From positions 1-16,739 of the forward strand of contig CALXVW010000037.1 in assembly GCA_944392185.1 (NCBI GenBank): 16,739 nt of DNA, written 5' to 3'. The notes under the pieces are model-generated. The model worked only from the letters and a program-made list of their open reading frames with translations. It had not been told where the DNA came from and searched no databases. The translations under genes were made by a program, and so were the position numbers. This document shows, piece after piece, positions 6,143-12,266 of this stretch. The DNA comes from an uncultured Alphaproteobacteria bacterium (GTDB lineage: Bacteria > Pseudomonadota > Alphaproteobacteria > RF32 > CAG-239). Within the stretch, counting starts at the first letter, position 1, and each line of letters begins with the position of its first letter.

Positions 6143-6979
6143 ATGTCCAGCATAGACAGCTTAAAAAGCTCGGCCCTAGATGGCAGCAATGCCAAGGCTT
6201 GGGAAAAATATGTAACGGATATGAACGATATTGACGAGACCTTTGCCAACGCGAGGGATTTAGGTCATACGCGTTTAAATTACTCGCGTATTACGGCGGT
6301 AGGAACACTGGCTCAGTATGACACTGTTGATATTTATAAGACCACGGTAGACAGCCAGAGGGGTAAAATAGCTTTGTCCATGCGCAATACCAAGGGAGAT
6401 GACAAAGTTTTAGACCTTTCAAAATATGAGACATATTTAAACGAATTAAAAAAACAAAATGATCCGGAAGGATATGCCAAAGAACAGGAAGAAAAACTCA
6501 AGGCAGAGGCAGAAAAGGGGCTTTTGGGTACCACCGCTCCGGGAATGAGAATAGAGGTTTACTACGAAGATAAGTACGGCCGCCAGCAATTGGTTGCTGA
6601 CAGTGGAGCAGAAAAAGATAGTAAAGAATATGAGGCCATGAGCTCTTTACTAAAGGGCGAATATGAGGGTGCACAAGGCGTATACTATGTAAAAGTAAGT
6701 CGAGATGAAGAAGTTTCAACATCAGAAGAGATAAGTTATGCATTGCAAATTAGTATGGGAGATGGATTTTCCAATGACTATGTGGCGATAGAGCAGTCTT
6801 CGGAAGATACCAAAAACAAGACCACCAGCAAGATGCCGTCGACCACCAGTGCAAGCGGCACGCTTTCTTCTGTTAATGCGTTAGAAATACAGGCCACTCG
6901 TTATCAGGCGACAGCACAGATGCTGCAAATCGGATATTTGAATATGGCAAATATCTATAACCGCAACAGTGGAAGATAA
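6143..6979 (+). CDS. Unknown soluble protein, possible PPC-like beta domain and C-terminal amphipathic helix
   Basis: The 278-residue product has no signal peptide and no membrane helix. Residues about 38-115 (ARDLGHTRLNYSRITAVGTL, DTVDIYKTTVDSQRGKIALSM, VLDLSKYETYL) follow the strand order of bacterial pre-peptidase C-terminal (PPC) beta-sandwich domains, where an 'A.DLG...G.L...D.D.Y' pattern is typical; this is a weak similarity from memory. A Lys/Glu-rich helix (about 103-127), a second beta-rich part (133-210), a Ser/Thr linker (220-243) and a terminal helix (about 245-275, VNALEIQATRYQATAQMLQI) follow. The last helix has spacing like those of flagellar rod/hook proteins, but no flagellar gene is nearby. 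Its own consensus promoter, AGGAG site and strong terminator make it a single-gene unit. Confidence 0.75.
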   Translation: MSSIDSLKSSALDGSNAKAWEKYVTDMNDIDETFANARDLGHTRLNYSRITAVGTLAQYDTVDIYKTTVDSQRGKIALSMRNTKGDDKVLDLSKYETYLNELKKQNDPEGYAKEQEEKLKAEAEKGLLGTTAPGMRIEVYYEDKYGRQQLVADSGAEKDSKEYEAMSSLLKGEYEGAQGVYYVKVSRDEEVSTSEEISYALQISMGDGFSNDYVAIEQSSEDTKNKTTSKMPSTTSASGTLSSVNALEIQATRYQATAQMLQIGYLNMANIYNRNSGR

Positions 6980-7020
6980 GAGTTAGAAACAGCCATAGAA
7001 AAAAAGCTTGTATATTCAAG

Positions 7021-7057
7021 AAAGAAAAACTATCCTAAGGATAGTTTTTCTTTTATT
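7021..7057 (+). terminator. Terminator after the unknown gene at 6143
   Basis: A 15-bp perfect stem pairs 7021-7035 with 7039-7053 around a TAA loop, and the 3' arm runs into TTTTTCTTTTA. The A-rich 5' arm could let it act in both directions, but nothing reads towards it from the right. Confidence 0.85.
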
Positions 7058-7081
7058 TGGAACATTGAAAGGAATTTAACA

Positions 7082-7846
7082 ATGACAGCACCTCTTATGC
7101 CCAGGGCCACAGCAGTTTGGCTGGTAGAAAATACGACATTAACATTTCGTCAGATATCACGTTTTTGTGAGATTCATGAGTTGGAGATTCAAGCAATTGC
7201 CGATGGCGATGTTTCGAGCAACATTCGAGGCCTTTCGCCGGTAGACAACGGCCAGTTAAGTTGGGAAGAGATACATCGTTGTGAGGCAGATAAGAAGGCA
7301 GATTTGCAGGCAAGCGAGATGGAAAGGAATGTCAAAGCCCGCAATTTGAAGGCTAAGAAGGTTTTATCTCCGTCACAAAGACAAGATAAGCCCAACGCCA
7401 TTGCTTGGGTCATCAAGAATTATCCGCAGATGAAAGACACGTTGATTTGTAAGCTGATTGGCACCACCAAGAGCACAATTGAGGCAATTCGCAGCGGAAC
7501 CCACAAAGATATGGCCAATATCAGAGCCAAAAACCCTGTTGCGATAGGTTTATGCTCGGAGCAGGATATTGAGAAAGCGCTTGTCGCCTCTCAGCCGAAA
7601 CCTGTAAAAGAGAAAAAGGCAAAAGCCAAAAAGAAGTCAGCAGCCAAGAAGGCCGCACCAAAGAAAGCTGTAACTAAGAAGAAGGCGGTTGCTAAAAAGA
7701 AACCTGCAGCAAAGAAAACCGCGCCGAAAAAGGCAGCAGCTAAAAAGGCCCCAGCAGCGAAGAAAACTGCAGCAAAGAAAACTGCAGCAAAGAAAGCAGC
7801 CAAGAAAGCTCCGGCAAAGAAAAAGGCTGTAGCCAAGAAGAAATAA
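7082..7846 (+). CDS. trcR: TrcR-type cell-cycle regulator (DUF1013) with histone-H1-like tail
   Basis: Residues 1 to about 168 match the alphaproteobacterial DUF1013/TrcR family: PLMPRATAVWLVENTTLTF at the N-terminus, FCEIHELEIQAIADGDV (28-44), then NGQLSWEEI, and a second half with PNAIAWVIKNYPQMKD and GTTKSTIEAIRSGTH (127-141), which looks like a helix-turn-helix. The family is described as a cell-cycle-linked transcription regulator. Residues 176-254 are a lysine/alanine/proline tail in which 37 of 79 residues are lysine, in AAKK, APKK and VAKKK repeats like those of bacterial Hc1/H1-like chromatin proteins. Such a tail should bind DNA non-specifically. AAAGGAA precedes the ATG. A 15-bp DNA repeat lies inside the tail. 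The domain call is firm; the effect of the tail is inference. Confidence 0.88.
   Translation: MTAPLMPRATAVWLVENTTLTFRQISRFCEIHELEIQAIADGDVSSNIRGLSPVDNGQLSWEEIHRCEADKKADLQASEMERNVKARNLKAKKVLSPSQRQDKPNAIAWVIKNYPQMKDTLICKLIGTTKSTIEAIRSGTHKDMANIRAKNPVAIGLCSEQDIEKALVASQPKPVKEKKAKAKKKSAAKKAAPKKAVTKKKAVAKKKPAAKKTAPKKAAAKKAPAAKKTAAKKTAAKKAAKKAPAKKKAVAKKK
7754..7798 (+). repeat. Imperfect 15-bp tandem repeat inside the trcR tail
   Basis: Three units (7754-7768, 7769-7783, 7784-7798) with consensus GCAGCAAAGAAAACT encode repeated AAKKT. Units one and two differ at one base. The repeat is in frame, so unit gain or loss would change tail length without a frameshift. Confidence 0.8.
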
Positions 7847-7864
7847 AAACAAAAAGAAAGTAAT

Positions 7865-7895
7865 AAAAGCCCCGCTTGGAAAAAGCGGGGTTTTT
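7865..7895. terminator. Bidirectional terminator between trcR and the HTH gene
   Basis: CCCCGCTT (7870-7877) pairs with AAGCGGGG (7883-7890) around a GGAAA loop. An A-run (7865-7868) and a T-run (7891-7895) flank it, so it can serve trcR (plus) and the convergent HTH gene (minus). It stops one base before the HTH gene's stop codon. Confidence 0.88.
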
Positions 7896-7896
7896 G

Positions 7897-8136
7897 CTAG
7901 TCAATCAGTTGGATATGGATTTTTTTGCCATAATATTTGGCCAAAATATGGAGAGTGGAAAGTTGCAAAGAGCGTCTGCCGATTTCCATATCATCCAAAA
8001 TGTAGAGTGGTATTTGGGTATCATGAGATAGTTTCTCTAAAGATAATTGCTTGGACATTCGCAACTGGTGAAGTTGCTGAGCAATAGTGCCGTGATTTTG
8101 AATAAGTTCTTTGATAGCTTGTTTTTTATTATTCAT
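7897..8136 (-). CDS. Small Cro/XRE-type helix-turn-helix protein
   Basis: The 79-residue product is little more than one XRE helix-turn-helix domain: IAQQLHQLRMSKQLSLEKLSHDTQIPLYILDDMEIGRR (about 18-55) gives the five-helix Cro pattern, with LSLEKLSHDTQI as helix 2-turn-helix 3 and LSTLHILAKYYGKKI as the closing helices. No other domain is present, so it should be a small DNA-binding regulator; its target is unknown. AGGAG lies about 10 bp before the ATG. No promoter is visible between the ATG and the terminator hairpin 27 bp upstream, so transcription probably enters through that hairpin from the promoter at 8334-8361 (inference). Confidence 0.85.
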   Translation of the reverse strand: MNNKKQAIKELIQNHGTIAQQLHQLRMSKQLSLEKLSHDTQIPLYILDDMEIGRRSLQLSTLHILAKYYGKKIHIQLID

Positions 8137-8159
8137 CGTTTCAAACTCCTAAATTTCTT

Positions 8160-8331
8160 GTTAAAAAGAAACCTCCTTGAAAAATCAAGGAGGGGAGTTG
8201 ACAACTGTAGCGTTACAGTCTGCCTTATTCGACGTACAAGTACACTTATATCGGCAGCTCCCCAAAAGAGGAGTTGTTTTTTACGCTAAGGAGTTGTCAT
8301 ACTCCGCAGGGGCAACTCGCGCCTGCGGAAA
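8160..8331 (-). ncRNA. Unassigned structured RNA: independent small RNA or leader of the HTH gene
   Basis: A ~170-nt transcript is bounded by a promoter (8334-8361) and a terminator (8163-8193). It folds strongly. A 5' hairpin pairs 8322-8328 with 8304-8310. A long-range helix pairs 8301-8305 with 8194-8198, 8292-8299 with 8199-8206 and 8283-8288 with 8208-8213: 19 Watson-Crick pairs broken only by one bulge and a 1x3 internal loop. Inside are a hairpin 8268-8273/8258-8263 (containing a U-G pair that is correct only on the minus strand) and a stem 8253-8257/8220-8224. An alternative fold closes a three-way junction with 8258-8263/8192-8197 and hairpin 8204-8209/8214-8219. I do not recognise it: it lacks tmRNA, SRP and RNase P signatures. 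Confidence 0.5.
8163..8193 (-). terminator. Terminator between the structured RNA and the HTH gene
   Basis: CCTCCTTGA (8172-8180) pairs with TCAAGGAGG (8185-8193) around an AAAA loop. On the minus strand the hairpin is followed by TTTCTTTTT (8171-8163). Its first bases overlap by two nucleotides the arm used in the alternative three-way fold of the RNA before it, as in attenuators. Confidence 0.75.
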
Positions 8332-8333
8332 TG

Positions 8334-8361
8334 ATATTAGAGCAGAAAAATTAAAATGCAA
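8334..8361 (-). promoter_or_regulatory. Promoter of the structured RNA
   Basis: On the minus strand TTGCAT (8361-8356) and TAATAT (8339-8334) are separated by 16 bp. Transcription would start near 8327-8331, at the first hairpin of the RNA. Confidence 0.5.
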
Positions 8362-8396
8362 TTAATTTGTTTGGAAGGGCAGTGTTTGTTTGGCTA

Positions 8397-8473
8397 AGGC
8401 ACTTGCGCCAGCACCCCGACCAACGGGAGCGGTGCGAGTTACGGCTAAGTAATGCCTCCAGGCGCTTGCCTGG
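8397..8473 (-). other. Structured 3' untranslated region of ftsI
   Basis: Directly after the ftsI stop codon, CCAGGC-AAGC-GCCTGG forms a perfect hairpin (8458-8473). A long imperfect hairpin follows: 8454-8457 with 8397-8400, 8447-8450 with 8401-8404, 8443-8445 with 8407-8409, and 8431-8435 with 8411-8415. Neither is followed by a T-run, so they are not standard terminators; they may protect the 3' end of the division-operon mRNA (inference). No gene lies in 8137-8473. Confidence 0.45.
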
Positions 8474-10210
8474 TTAGTAGGAGGCTTCGATAATGCGTTG
8501 ATGACGCAGTTCATCCAGGTCATAGTTGGCCTTGAGGTTGAGCTGCGGAGCAATAGCGGTGATAATTTTGGAGGCGGTGGGCACGGTATTCCAGCCGGCA
8601 GTAACAAAGCCCCAAGTTTCCTTTAAAGCCTTTGGCTCGTCCATCATGACGATGAGAGCATATTTAGGGTTAGAGATAGGAAAAGCAGAGACAAAGGTGG
8701 TGCGAACTTTTTTGTCGACATATTTCCCTTGGGCGGAGAGCTTATTTGCAGTTCCGGTCTTTCCACCGACTTCATAGCCAGGCACGTTGGAACGTTTTCC
8801 GGAGCCATCCGTTACCACCAGACGCATGAGCTTGCGCATAGCCTTAGAGGTATTGAAAGAAACAACCCGATGCCCGTCTTTGCCTTTGGCACTGCCTTTA
8901 ATGAGGGAGGGGCTGTGATAAATGCCACCGTTCACAACGGCAGAGTAGGCGGTAACCACATGCAAAGGAGATACGGCAATACCATAGCCGAAAGCAACGG
9001 TGGCAATGGTTCCGTCGCCCCAACGCTTGGGAACCAAAGGATATCCGCGCTCAGCCACTTCAATATCTAAAGGTTCAAAGAAACCGATTTTTTCCAAGAA
9101 ATTGCGCTGCTCACTACCGCCGACTTTCAAAGCCATTTGTGCAGAACCAATGTTTGAGGAATAAACCAAGATCTCAGGAACCGAGAGCCAGCGGTTTTCT
9201 CCTCTATAATCTTTGATGACATTGTATTTGAGTTTGAGCGGCTGGGTGGCATCAAAACGGTCGGTTACCTTAACTTTGCCGCTTTCCAAAGACATTGCAG
9301 TGTTAAAGATTTTAAGAACAGATCCGGGCTCATATACACCTTTGGTTGCCATATTAAACAAAGCGCGTTCATCTTTGACTCTGTTGGTGTTAGGGTCAAA
9401 ATCAGGCAGAGAAACCATAGAAATAATTTCAGAGGTGTTAACATCCATTAAAACAGCAGTGGCCCCTATGGCATGGAATTTTTCCATTCCTTCTTTTAGA
9501 AGCATGCGAATTGTATCTTGGATGCCGACATCAATGGAAAGCTGCAGAGGAATATCGGATTGGGTCAAGCGCTCATCCATGGCTTTTTCGATTCCGGATA
9601 TTCCTTCATTGTCAATATTGGTGGAGCCAATGATGTGGGCCAAAAGTTTTTTGTGTGGGTAGACGCGTTTTTCACCATTTTCAAATTCCAATCCCGGAAT
9701 ACCAAGATAGTTGATTTGATATTGCTGAGAAGGAGTAAGGTTACGTTTGAGATAAACAAAGCTTCCCTTTTGTTTGAGTTTTTTGAGTGTTTGCTCAAAA
9801 TCCAAATCAGGCAGAGCAACGGCCAATTCATGAGCAGCCTTTTCTGGGTTAAGAATCTTGCGAGGATTGGCATAAAGATTAACGGTGGGCAAAGAGGTGG
9901 CAATGATGGTACCGTTACGGTCGATGATATCTGCTCTGCGAATTGGGTTTTGAGCAAAAGAAGTTTTCCTTGGTTGTTCATCAGAGTGAAGATTTGGAAT
10001 AACGCAGACGTCAAAAAGTCTGAATGCAAGGGTAAGATAAACAGCGGCAAAACCCAAGACGGCAAAGACAACACGGTTTTTACAAATAGACAAGGGGTCT
10101 TTTTCTGTTGAAAGACTGCTGTTGAAAGATATAGTCCTATCTACTTTTATCTCTTCCCCTGGGAGATAAAATCCTTCCTCCCGTTTTCTGGAAAAATACT
10201 TTCCGAACAT
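8474..10210 (-). CDS. ftsI: Septal peptidoglycan transpeptidase FtsI (PBP3)
   Basis: FtsI cross-links septal peptidoglycan as part of the divisome, anchored in the inner membrane. The 578-residue class B PBP has one N-terminal membrane helix (about 46-67), a pedestal domain with RADIIDRNGTIIATSL (92-107), and a transpeptidase domain with all three catalytic motifs: SVLK (297-300, nucleophile Ser297), SSN (351-353) and KTG (484-486). Length is typical, and there is no PASTA domain, as expected for proteobacteria. It follows ftsL by 30 bp in the mraZ operon. In most proteobacteria murE comes next; here the cluster stops and an RNA region follows. Confidence 0.96.
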   Translation of the reverse strand: MFGKYFSRKREEGFYLPGEEIKVDRTISFNSSLSTEKDPLSICKNRVVFAVLGFAAVYLTLAFRLFDVCVIPNLHSDEQPRKTSFAQNPIRRADIIDRNGTIIATSLPTVNLYANPRKILNPEKAAHELAVALPDLDFEQTLKKLKQKGSFVYLKRNLTPSQQYQINYLGIPGLEFENGEKRVYPHKKLLAHIIGSTNIDNEGISGIEKAMDERLTQSDIPLQLSIDVGIQDTIRMLLKEGMEKFHAIGATAVLMDVNTSEIISMVSLPDFDPNTNRVKDERALFNMATKGVYEPGSVLKIFNTAMSLESGKVKVTDRFDATQPLKLKYNVIKDYRGENRWLSVPEILVYSSNIGSAQMALKVGGSEQRNFLEKIGFFEPLDIEVAERGYPLVPKRWGDGTIATVAFGYGIAVSPLHVVTAYSAVVNGGIYHSPSLIKGSAKGKDGHRVVSFNTSKAMRKLMRLVVTDGSGKRSNVPGYEVGGKTGTANKLSAQGKYVDKKVRTTFVSAFPISNPKYALIVMMDEPKALKETWGFVTAGWNTVPTASKIITAIAPQLNLKANYDLDELRHQRIIEASY

Positions 10211-10240
10211 TCTCTGCTTCTGCCCATATTTTAATTTTAA

Positions 10241-10624
10241 CTATCTCTGAGCGTTTGTAAGTCTTTTCAAGCCCTTATTTTGCTCAGCATAATTAGAAAT
10301 ATTTTTTCTGGCGGCGATTTTGCGCGATTCGCCGTTTTCATGAGAGAATGGTAGCGCAGAATAGTTAATAATTTGTTCAGCTTGGACCGGATTTAGAGAA
10401 ATATGTTTAGAAACCAATTGTCGCAATCTGGAAGGGTTGTTGAGGTGAGACCACTCCGCCTTCAAAACATGGATGGATTTGATATCGTCTTGAATATTGC
10501 GGTTGATAGAATCGAGCTCAGTTTCAAGCTCCTGAACCATATTTTTCATGACCAAAGAACTAAACCCGATAAGGCAGGGCAGGGCAATCCATAAGGCCAG
10601 AGTTGCTAATTTGGTGCTGTTCAT
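10241..10624 (-). CDS. ftsL: Cell division protein FtsL
   Basis: FtsL is a small bitopic divisome protein that works with FtsB/DivIC and FtsQ to activate septal wall synthesis. The 127-residue product has a short N-terminus, one membrane helix (about 5-27, LATLALWIALPCLIGFSSLV), a periplasmic coiled coil (about 28-57) and the alphaproteobacterial block LKAEWSHLNNPSRLRQLVSKH (54-74). The C-terminus is basic and disordered. It starts 3 bp after the rsmH stop and precedes ftsI by 30 bp, the standard dcw order. Sequence similarity in FtsL is always low; position and the LKAEW..L..P.RL block carry the call. Confidence 0.88.
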   Translation of the reverse strand: MNSTKLATLALWIALPCLIGFSSLVMKNMVQELETELDSINRNIQDDIKSIHVLKAEWSHLNNPSRLRQLVSKHISLNPVQAEQIINYSALPFSHENGESRKIAARKNISNYAEQNKGLKRLTNAQR

Positions 10625-10627
10625 ATC

Positions 10628-11566
10628 TTAAAACTCCTTCTGGAAGTTAGTGTTTTTGATGGCATATCTGAGCTTTGCCGAACGAGAACGAGCATTGAGC
10701 TGCAACTCCTCTTCTGAAGGGGTAATAGCTTTTGAACATTCGGCAAAAATATAACCATCGCTTGTTTCTGATTGTGCACGATAGCGCGAAACATGACGCG
10801 CCTTAGGCGTGTTTTCTTTAAAAAATGTCTTAACGATACGGTCTTCCAAAGAATGGAAGTCCACAACCACCAGCTTGCCGCCGGCAATAAGGCGAGAGGT
10901 AGCGGCTTCAAGGCCGAGGCGGAGCTCACCCAGTTCATCATTGACGGCAATTCGGAGCGCCTGAAAGGTTCTGGTAGCCGGATCAATACCACCGGGGGTA
11001 CGACGGACAACGGTATAGATGATGTCTGCCAGCTCTTTGGTGGTGGAGATGGGGGCTTTTTTTCTAGCCTCAACGATTTTGCGAGCAATTTGACGAGATT
11101 TTCTCTCTTCACCGTAGTTAAAGATAAGGTTAGCCAAATCTTCTTCCAAGAGAGAATTAACCAAGTCAGCCGCAGTTGTGCCGCTTTGAGACATCCGCAT
11201 ATCCAAGGCGGCATCTTTGGCAAAAGAGAAACCGCGCTGAGCTTCATCCAACTGCATAGAGGAAACGCCAATATCAAAAACGGCGCCGTCAACAACTTCG
11301 GGAACAAGTTGGGCAAATTGGCCAAAGCAGCCTTGGCGGAATTCAAAACGGTTAGGATAAAGTTGAGCAATTTCCTGCGCACGCGGGCAAACAGAAGGGT
11401 CGCGGTCAAGGGCGATAACCTTGCAGTTGGCCGCGTTGAGAATGGCCTCACTATAGCCGCCGTTGCCGAAAGTGGCATCGACATAGGTCTTTCCATCTTG
11501 AGGGGACAAAGCTTTCAAAACCTCAGGCAACATAACCGGAAAATGTTTTTTGTAGTTAGGATTCAC
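10628..11566 (-). CDS. rsmH: 16S rRNA m4C1402 N4-methyltransferase RsmH (MraW)
   Basis: RsmH methylates N4 of C1402 in 16S rRNA using S-adenosylmethionine. I start it at GTG 11566: AAGGAGG lies 7 bp before this codon and the product then begins close to the family's HFPVMLPEVL. The frame could extend to 11680, but that would overlap mraZ by 125 bp. From GTG the protein has 312 residues, the usual length. Motifs are DATFGNGGYS (30-39, SAM loop), VIALDRD, the DIGVSSMQLDEAQRGFSF block, the RTFQALRIAVNDELGEL block, VVVDFHSLEDRIVK, and NARSRSAKLR near the C-terminus. It overlaps mraZ by 11 bp, suggesting translational coupling. Confidence 0.95.
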   Translation of the reverse strand: MNPNYKKHFPVMLPEVLKALSPQDGKTYVDATFGNGGYSEAILNAANCKVIALDRDPSVCPRAQEIAQLYPNRFEFRQGCFGQFAQLVPEVVDGAVFDIGVSSMQLDEAQRGFSFAKDAALDMRMSQSGTTAADLVNSLLEEDLANLIFNYGEERKSRQIARKIVEARKKAPISTTKELADIIYTVVRRTPGGIDPATRTFQALRIAVNDELGELRLGLEAATSRLIAGGKLVVVDFHSLEDRIVKTFFKENTPKARHVSRYRAQSETSDGYIFAECSKAITPSEEELQLNARSRSAKLRYAIKNTNFQKEF

Positions 11567-12023
11567 GGCCTGCCTCCTTGAGCGAGGGGCGAACTTTGAG
11601 TACTTGTTCGCGAATCCTTTTTTCCTCTTTTTCCCAGTTTTCAGGGTTCCAAATTTGGAACTTGCGGCCTTTGCCGACAAATACGGCGCTGTCAGTAATT
11701 TGAGCGTGCTTTAAGAGCTTTTCTGAGAGCATAACTCTTCCCGTGGAATCGAAAGGATAACGCTTGGCATCGCCAAAGACCAAGTTGGTGAGGTCATCCT
11801 GAGTGGCGGAGAAGAAATCAAGAGAATCTTCCATTTGGGTGGCGAGTTTGTCGAGCAAGTCTTCCAGGCAGCCCTCAATACAAGGGGAGGAAAGGCTGCG
11901 ATAGCACACAATCTCGGAGCCGGTTTCTTTAACAATGGCGCGGTAGTCGGCGGGCAGGGAGACGCGGCCTTTGGCGTCTACCTTGTTCAAAACAGTATCC
12001 ATAAACAGAAACGTTTTGCGCAC
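11556..12023 (-). CDS. mraZ: Division-cluster transcriptional regulator MraZ
   Basis: MraZ is a SpoVT/AbrB-fold DNA-binding protein that represses its own operon in E. coli by binding TGGGN repeats. The 155-residue product has two tandem swapped-hairpin domains: KVDAKGRVSLPADYR (about 14-28) and RYPFDSTGRVMLSEKLLKHA (about 88-107), both with the D-x-x-G-R-V motif. The start is GTG at 12023, with AGGAG 9 bp upstream; an in-frame ATG at 12002 gives a more typical N-terminus but no ribosome binding site. First gene of the mraZ-rsmH-ftsL-ftsI operon. Matching operator repeats lie just upstream. Confidence 0.95.
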   Translation of the reverse strand: MRKTFLFMDTVLNKVDAKGRVSLPADYRAIVKETGSEIVCYRSLSSPCIEGCLEDLLDKLATQMEDSLDFFSATQDDLTNLVFGDAKRYPFDSTGRVMLSEKLLKHAQITDSAVFVGKGRKFQIWNPENWEKEEKRIREQVLKVRPSLKEAGRES

Positions 12024-12059
12024 TTTTTTGGGCTCCTGGTTAAAAACTCATCATGTTTA

Positions 12060-12094
12060 TGGTATAACATGGGAAAACATGGGAATCAATGGGA
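12060..12094 (-). promoter_or_regulatory. mraZ operon promoter overlapped by MraZ-box repeats
   Basis: On the plus strand TGGGA occurs at 12070, 12080 and 12090 with an exact 10-bp period, and a degenerate TGGTA at 12060 keeps the phase. E. coli MraZ binds such TGGGN repeats with 5-bp spacers. On the minus strand TTGATT (12089-12084) and TTATAC (12067-12062) form a -35/-10 pair with 16 bp between them, so the repeats cover the promoter. This supports negative autoregulation of the division operon. Confidence 0.8.
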
Positions 12095-12214
12095 ATTTTT
12101 AGTAATTTATTAACTGTTCTATGTTTGTTCTGTAAAAAATATATATTTATAAGGCGCAAGCTGGCGCAAACCCTGGCCCAAGCAAAAAAGAAAAAAATGG
12201 GGATATTTTTTTAA

Positions 12215-12242
12215 TAAAAAAAGCTCCCGAAAATCGGGAGCT
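12215..12242 (-). terminator. Terminator of the PGDYG-like gene
   Basis: AGCTCCCGA (12222-12230) pairs with TCGGGAGCT (12234-12242) around an AAA loop; on the minus strand a run of seven T follows. It insulates the mraZ promoter region from the gene at 12267. The stretch 12109-12214 shows nothing else beyond A/T tracts. Confidence 0.85.
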
Positions 12243-12266
12243 CCAAAACGAAAGAATCTGTTTTGA

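Noticed and set aside
7591..7836. Minus-strand Ala/Phe-rich frames opposite the trcR tail
   Set aside because: They are the complement of AAG/GCA lysine-alanine codons; the apparent membrane protein is a mirror artefact.
8177..8365. Small plus-strand open frame with AAGGAGGGGAG before a TTG
   Set aside because: The apparent ribosome binding site is one arm of the minus-strand terminator hairpin, and the frame lies across strong long-range base pairing with no protein-like pattern.
8194..8473. Possible two-piece (permuted) tmRNA on either strand
   Set aside because: A TTCGACG stretch and an Ala/Pro/Val reading frame first suggested it, but there is no T-loop followed by an acceptor CCA, no GGGG start at the right distance and no ANDN-type tag ending in a stop.
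8362..8607. Minus-strand frame overlapping the end of ftsI
   Set aside because: It is in a different frame of ftsI for half its length and ends in a hairpin-rich region; no ribosome binding site.
9213..10111. Plus-strand frames opposite ftsI
   Set aside because: Antisense shadows; ftsI is complete with all three penicillin-binding motifs.
10772..11581. Long plus-strand frame (269 residues) opposite rsmH
   Set aside because: rsmH on the minus strand carries every family motif; the opposite frame has none and no ribosome binding site.
11567..11680. Upstream extension of rsmH
   Set aside because: It would overlap mraZ by 125 bp, and AAGGAGG precisely precedes the GTG at 11566.
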